Under the pieces are notes generated by a model that searched no databases, had not been told where the DNA came from, and worked only from the letters and a program-made list of their open reading frames with translations. A stretch of DNA of 64,000 bases, from positions 1 through 64,000 of the forward strand of contig CAZJVA010000001.1 in assembly GCA_964549625.1 (NCBI GenBank), given 5' to 3'. This document shows positions 63,020-64,000 of this stretch, piece after piece. Position numbers and translations under genes: made by a program. Each line of letters starts with the position of its first letter. Within the stretch, counting starts at the first letter, position 1. This stretch comes from UBA12474 sp964549625 (GTDB lineage Bacteria > Babelota > Babeliae > Babelales > Babelaceae).

Positions 63020-64000
63020 TTATTTTTTCTCTTGCGGTGGAATTTTTTCAATAACGACAAGCTGTTGAGCGATTTTGTTGAATAACGGTGCCGCTACGCT
63101 GGCGGCGTAAAGGTTGGTCTGGGCGTCTTTGTATGGTTCCTTGATGATAATAACAATAACGCGCTGATACGATCCTTGTTCAATAATGCCGGCAAAAGTA
63201 TAAATGTTGCGTGTTGGGTCGTACTGACCATTGCTTAATAGGTGCGCGGTGCCGGTCTTTCCTTGTATTAGGTATCCAGGGACCTGTGCTTTGTGATGTG
63301 GTGTGGTTGTTTTATTGATCGTAATAATTTCTCGTATTTGTGCCACAGCTTCAGATGATGCAATATTTTTTTTCTTAATTGGTGATTCAGCAAGTATTCG
63401 TGGAGCTACTAAGGTCCCATTGTTCGCAATCATGCCAAAGGCGGTGGCTAGTTGAAGTGCACTGGTTCGTAGTTCGTAGCCGAAAGAGAGTGAAAGAGGG
63501 GTTGCTTTAGACCATTGAGCAAGTGGTGTTATGCTTCCTGTAGCCTCACCAGGGAACTGAAGGTCTGTTTTTTGCGCAAAACCATATTTAGTTAGATAGT
63601 GATGGAGCTTTTTGCCCAGTCGAAGCGATACTAGGGAGGTTCCAATGTTGTTTGATTGCCGTATGACATCGGTGAAAGATAGTTTGCCGCCGGCTTTCCA
63701 GGTAGTTACACGAATTCCATTAATAAGTGTTTCCTTGGTATTGCGACAATCGATTATTTCATCTGGGGTAACTGCACCATCTTCTAGCGCAGCTAATGCC
63801 GAGAACACCTTCATAACTGACCCAAGCTCGTAGCTTTCGGTGAAGCAACGGTTTTTTAAGTGTTGTTGCTCAATAGTCGTGGGATTGTTTGGGTCGCTAT
63901 CAGGGTACATGGCGCTTGCTAGGATTGCGCCATCTTGGGGGTTGCAAATAAGAACCATGCCTTCTTTTGCCTGCCATTTTTGGACCCAATCTTTGAGCTC
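63020..64000 (-). CDS. Penicillin-binding protein transpeptidase domain (partial, N-terminus off window)
   Basis: The frame continues past the window edge (ELKDWVQKWQAKEG precedes the first Met), so the N-terminus is missing. The visible ~326 residues are a PBP transpeptidase domain that cross-links peptidoglycan outside the inner membrane. Its catalytic motifs are SVMK (within ELGSVMK; nucleophile Ser), SNN and KTGTA. The arrangement VLICNPQDGAILASAMYPDS with DPNN fits class B enzymes such as FtsI/PBP3 or SpoVD. Which of these it is cannot be decided without the N-terminal domain. Downstream genes are the aldolase and barrel paralog 3. Confidence 0.9.
   Translation of the reverse strand, partial: ELKDWVQKWQAKEGMVLICNPQDGAILASAMYPDSDPNNPTTIEQQHLKNRCFTESYELGSVMKVFSALAALEDGAVTPDEIIDCRNTKETLINGIRVTTWKAGGKLSFTDVIRQSNNIGTSLVSLRLGKKLHHYLTKYGFAQKTDLQFPGEATGSITPLAQWSKATPLSLSFGYELRTSALQLATAFGMIANNGTLVAPRILAESPIKKKNIASSEAVAQIREIITINKTTTPHHKAQVPGYLIQGKTGTAHLLSNGQYDPTRNIYTFAGIIEQGSYQRVIVIIIKEPYKDAQTNLYAASVAAPLFNKIAQQLVVIEKIPPQEKK

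Noticed and set aside
1..64000. tRNA or rRNA genes
   Set aside because: No cloverleaf or conserved rRNA segments were recognised by eye; a tRNAscan and Infernal search would be decisive.

Overview
The window looks like a chromosome segment of a Gram-negative, host-associated bacterium with a reduced genome. The best fit is Candidatus Dependentiae (TM6) or a similar intracellular lineage. This is inferred from gene content: many secreted proteins of unknown function, ankyrin-like proteins, an archaeal/rickettsial-type ValRS, an adenosylcobalamin-dependent ribonucleotide reductase and a short MutY with no Fe-S motif. No rRNA or tRNA gene was found to confirm it. One 100-N assembly gap lies at 38236-38335.

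Layout. <1-8534 (minus): three tandem secreted fibre/adhesin-like proteins built from beta-repeat modules. 8602-11937: phosphoglycerate mutase and small secreted proteins. 11938-12835: first of four gene-free clusters of short palindromic repeats; the others are 26249-27268, 30278-31038 and 32662-33629. 12836-18047: housekeeping genes (rsmE, tsaB, a zinc ribbon, a ParD-like antitoxin, ruvX, an AGCS amino-acid/Na+ symporter, murE). 18101-21797: a tightly coupled operon of three ankyrin-like secreted proteins. 21866-24316: two secreted proteins of unknown function. 24485-26248: aspS. 27269-30277: three more secreted proteins. 31039-35335: two paralogous outer-membrane beta-barrel candidates, one cysteine-rich (a third copy is at 60690-62120). 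35583-39273: a small secreted protein and a fourth fibre-like protein ending in a Peptidase_S74 intramolecular chaperone domain. 39276-45160: four tandem secreted PPP-family phosphatases. 45332-48817: an M16 peptidase fusion and an adenine glycosylase. 48827-53786: a five-gene operon nrdJ-cobO-DUF6580-M50-like-tyrS. 54033-56932: valS-ybeY. 56980-59738: two secreted proteins, one LRR-like. 59968-60647: a DUF5674 protein and a partner. 60690-64000: porin-like paralog, class I aldolase and the C-terminal part of a penicillin-binding protein.

How the genes fit together. The core genes cover tRNA charging and modification, peptidoglycan synthesis (murE, a PBP), glycolysis (gpmI, class I aldolase) and nucleotide reduction. 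The nrdJ operon places the B12-dependent reductase next to the enzyme that makes adenosylcobalamin and a putative transport protein, which suggests salvage of a scavenged corrinoid. The accessory genes are almost all exported: fibres, barrels, phosphatases, ankyrin- and LRR-like proteins. This is what an organism that interacts with a eukaryotic host through its surface and periplasm would be expected to carry. The strongest candidates for something undescribed are the cluster of secreted PPP phosphatases, the fibre array with no recognisable membrane anchor, the metal-ligand-less M50 homolog, and the covarying, orientation-polarised repeat families.
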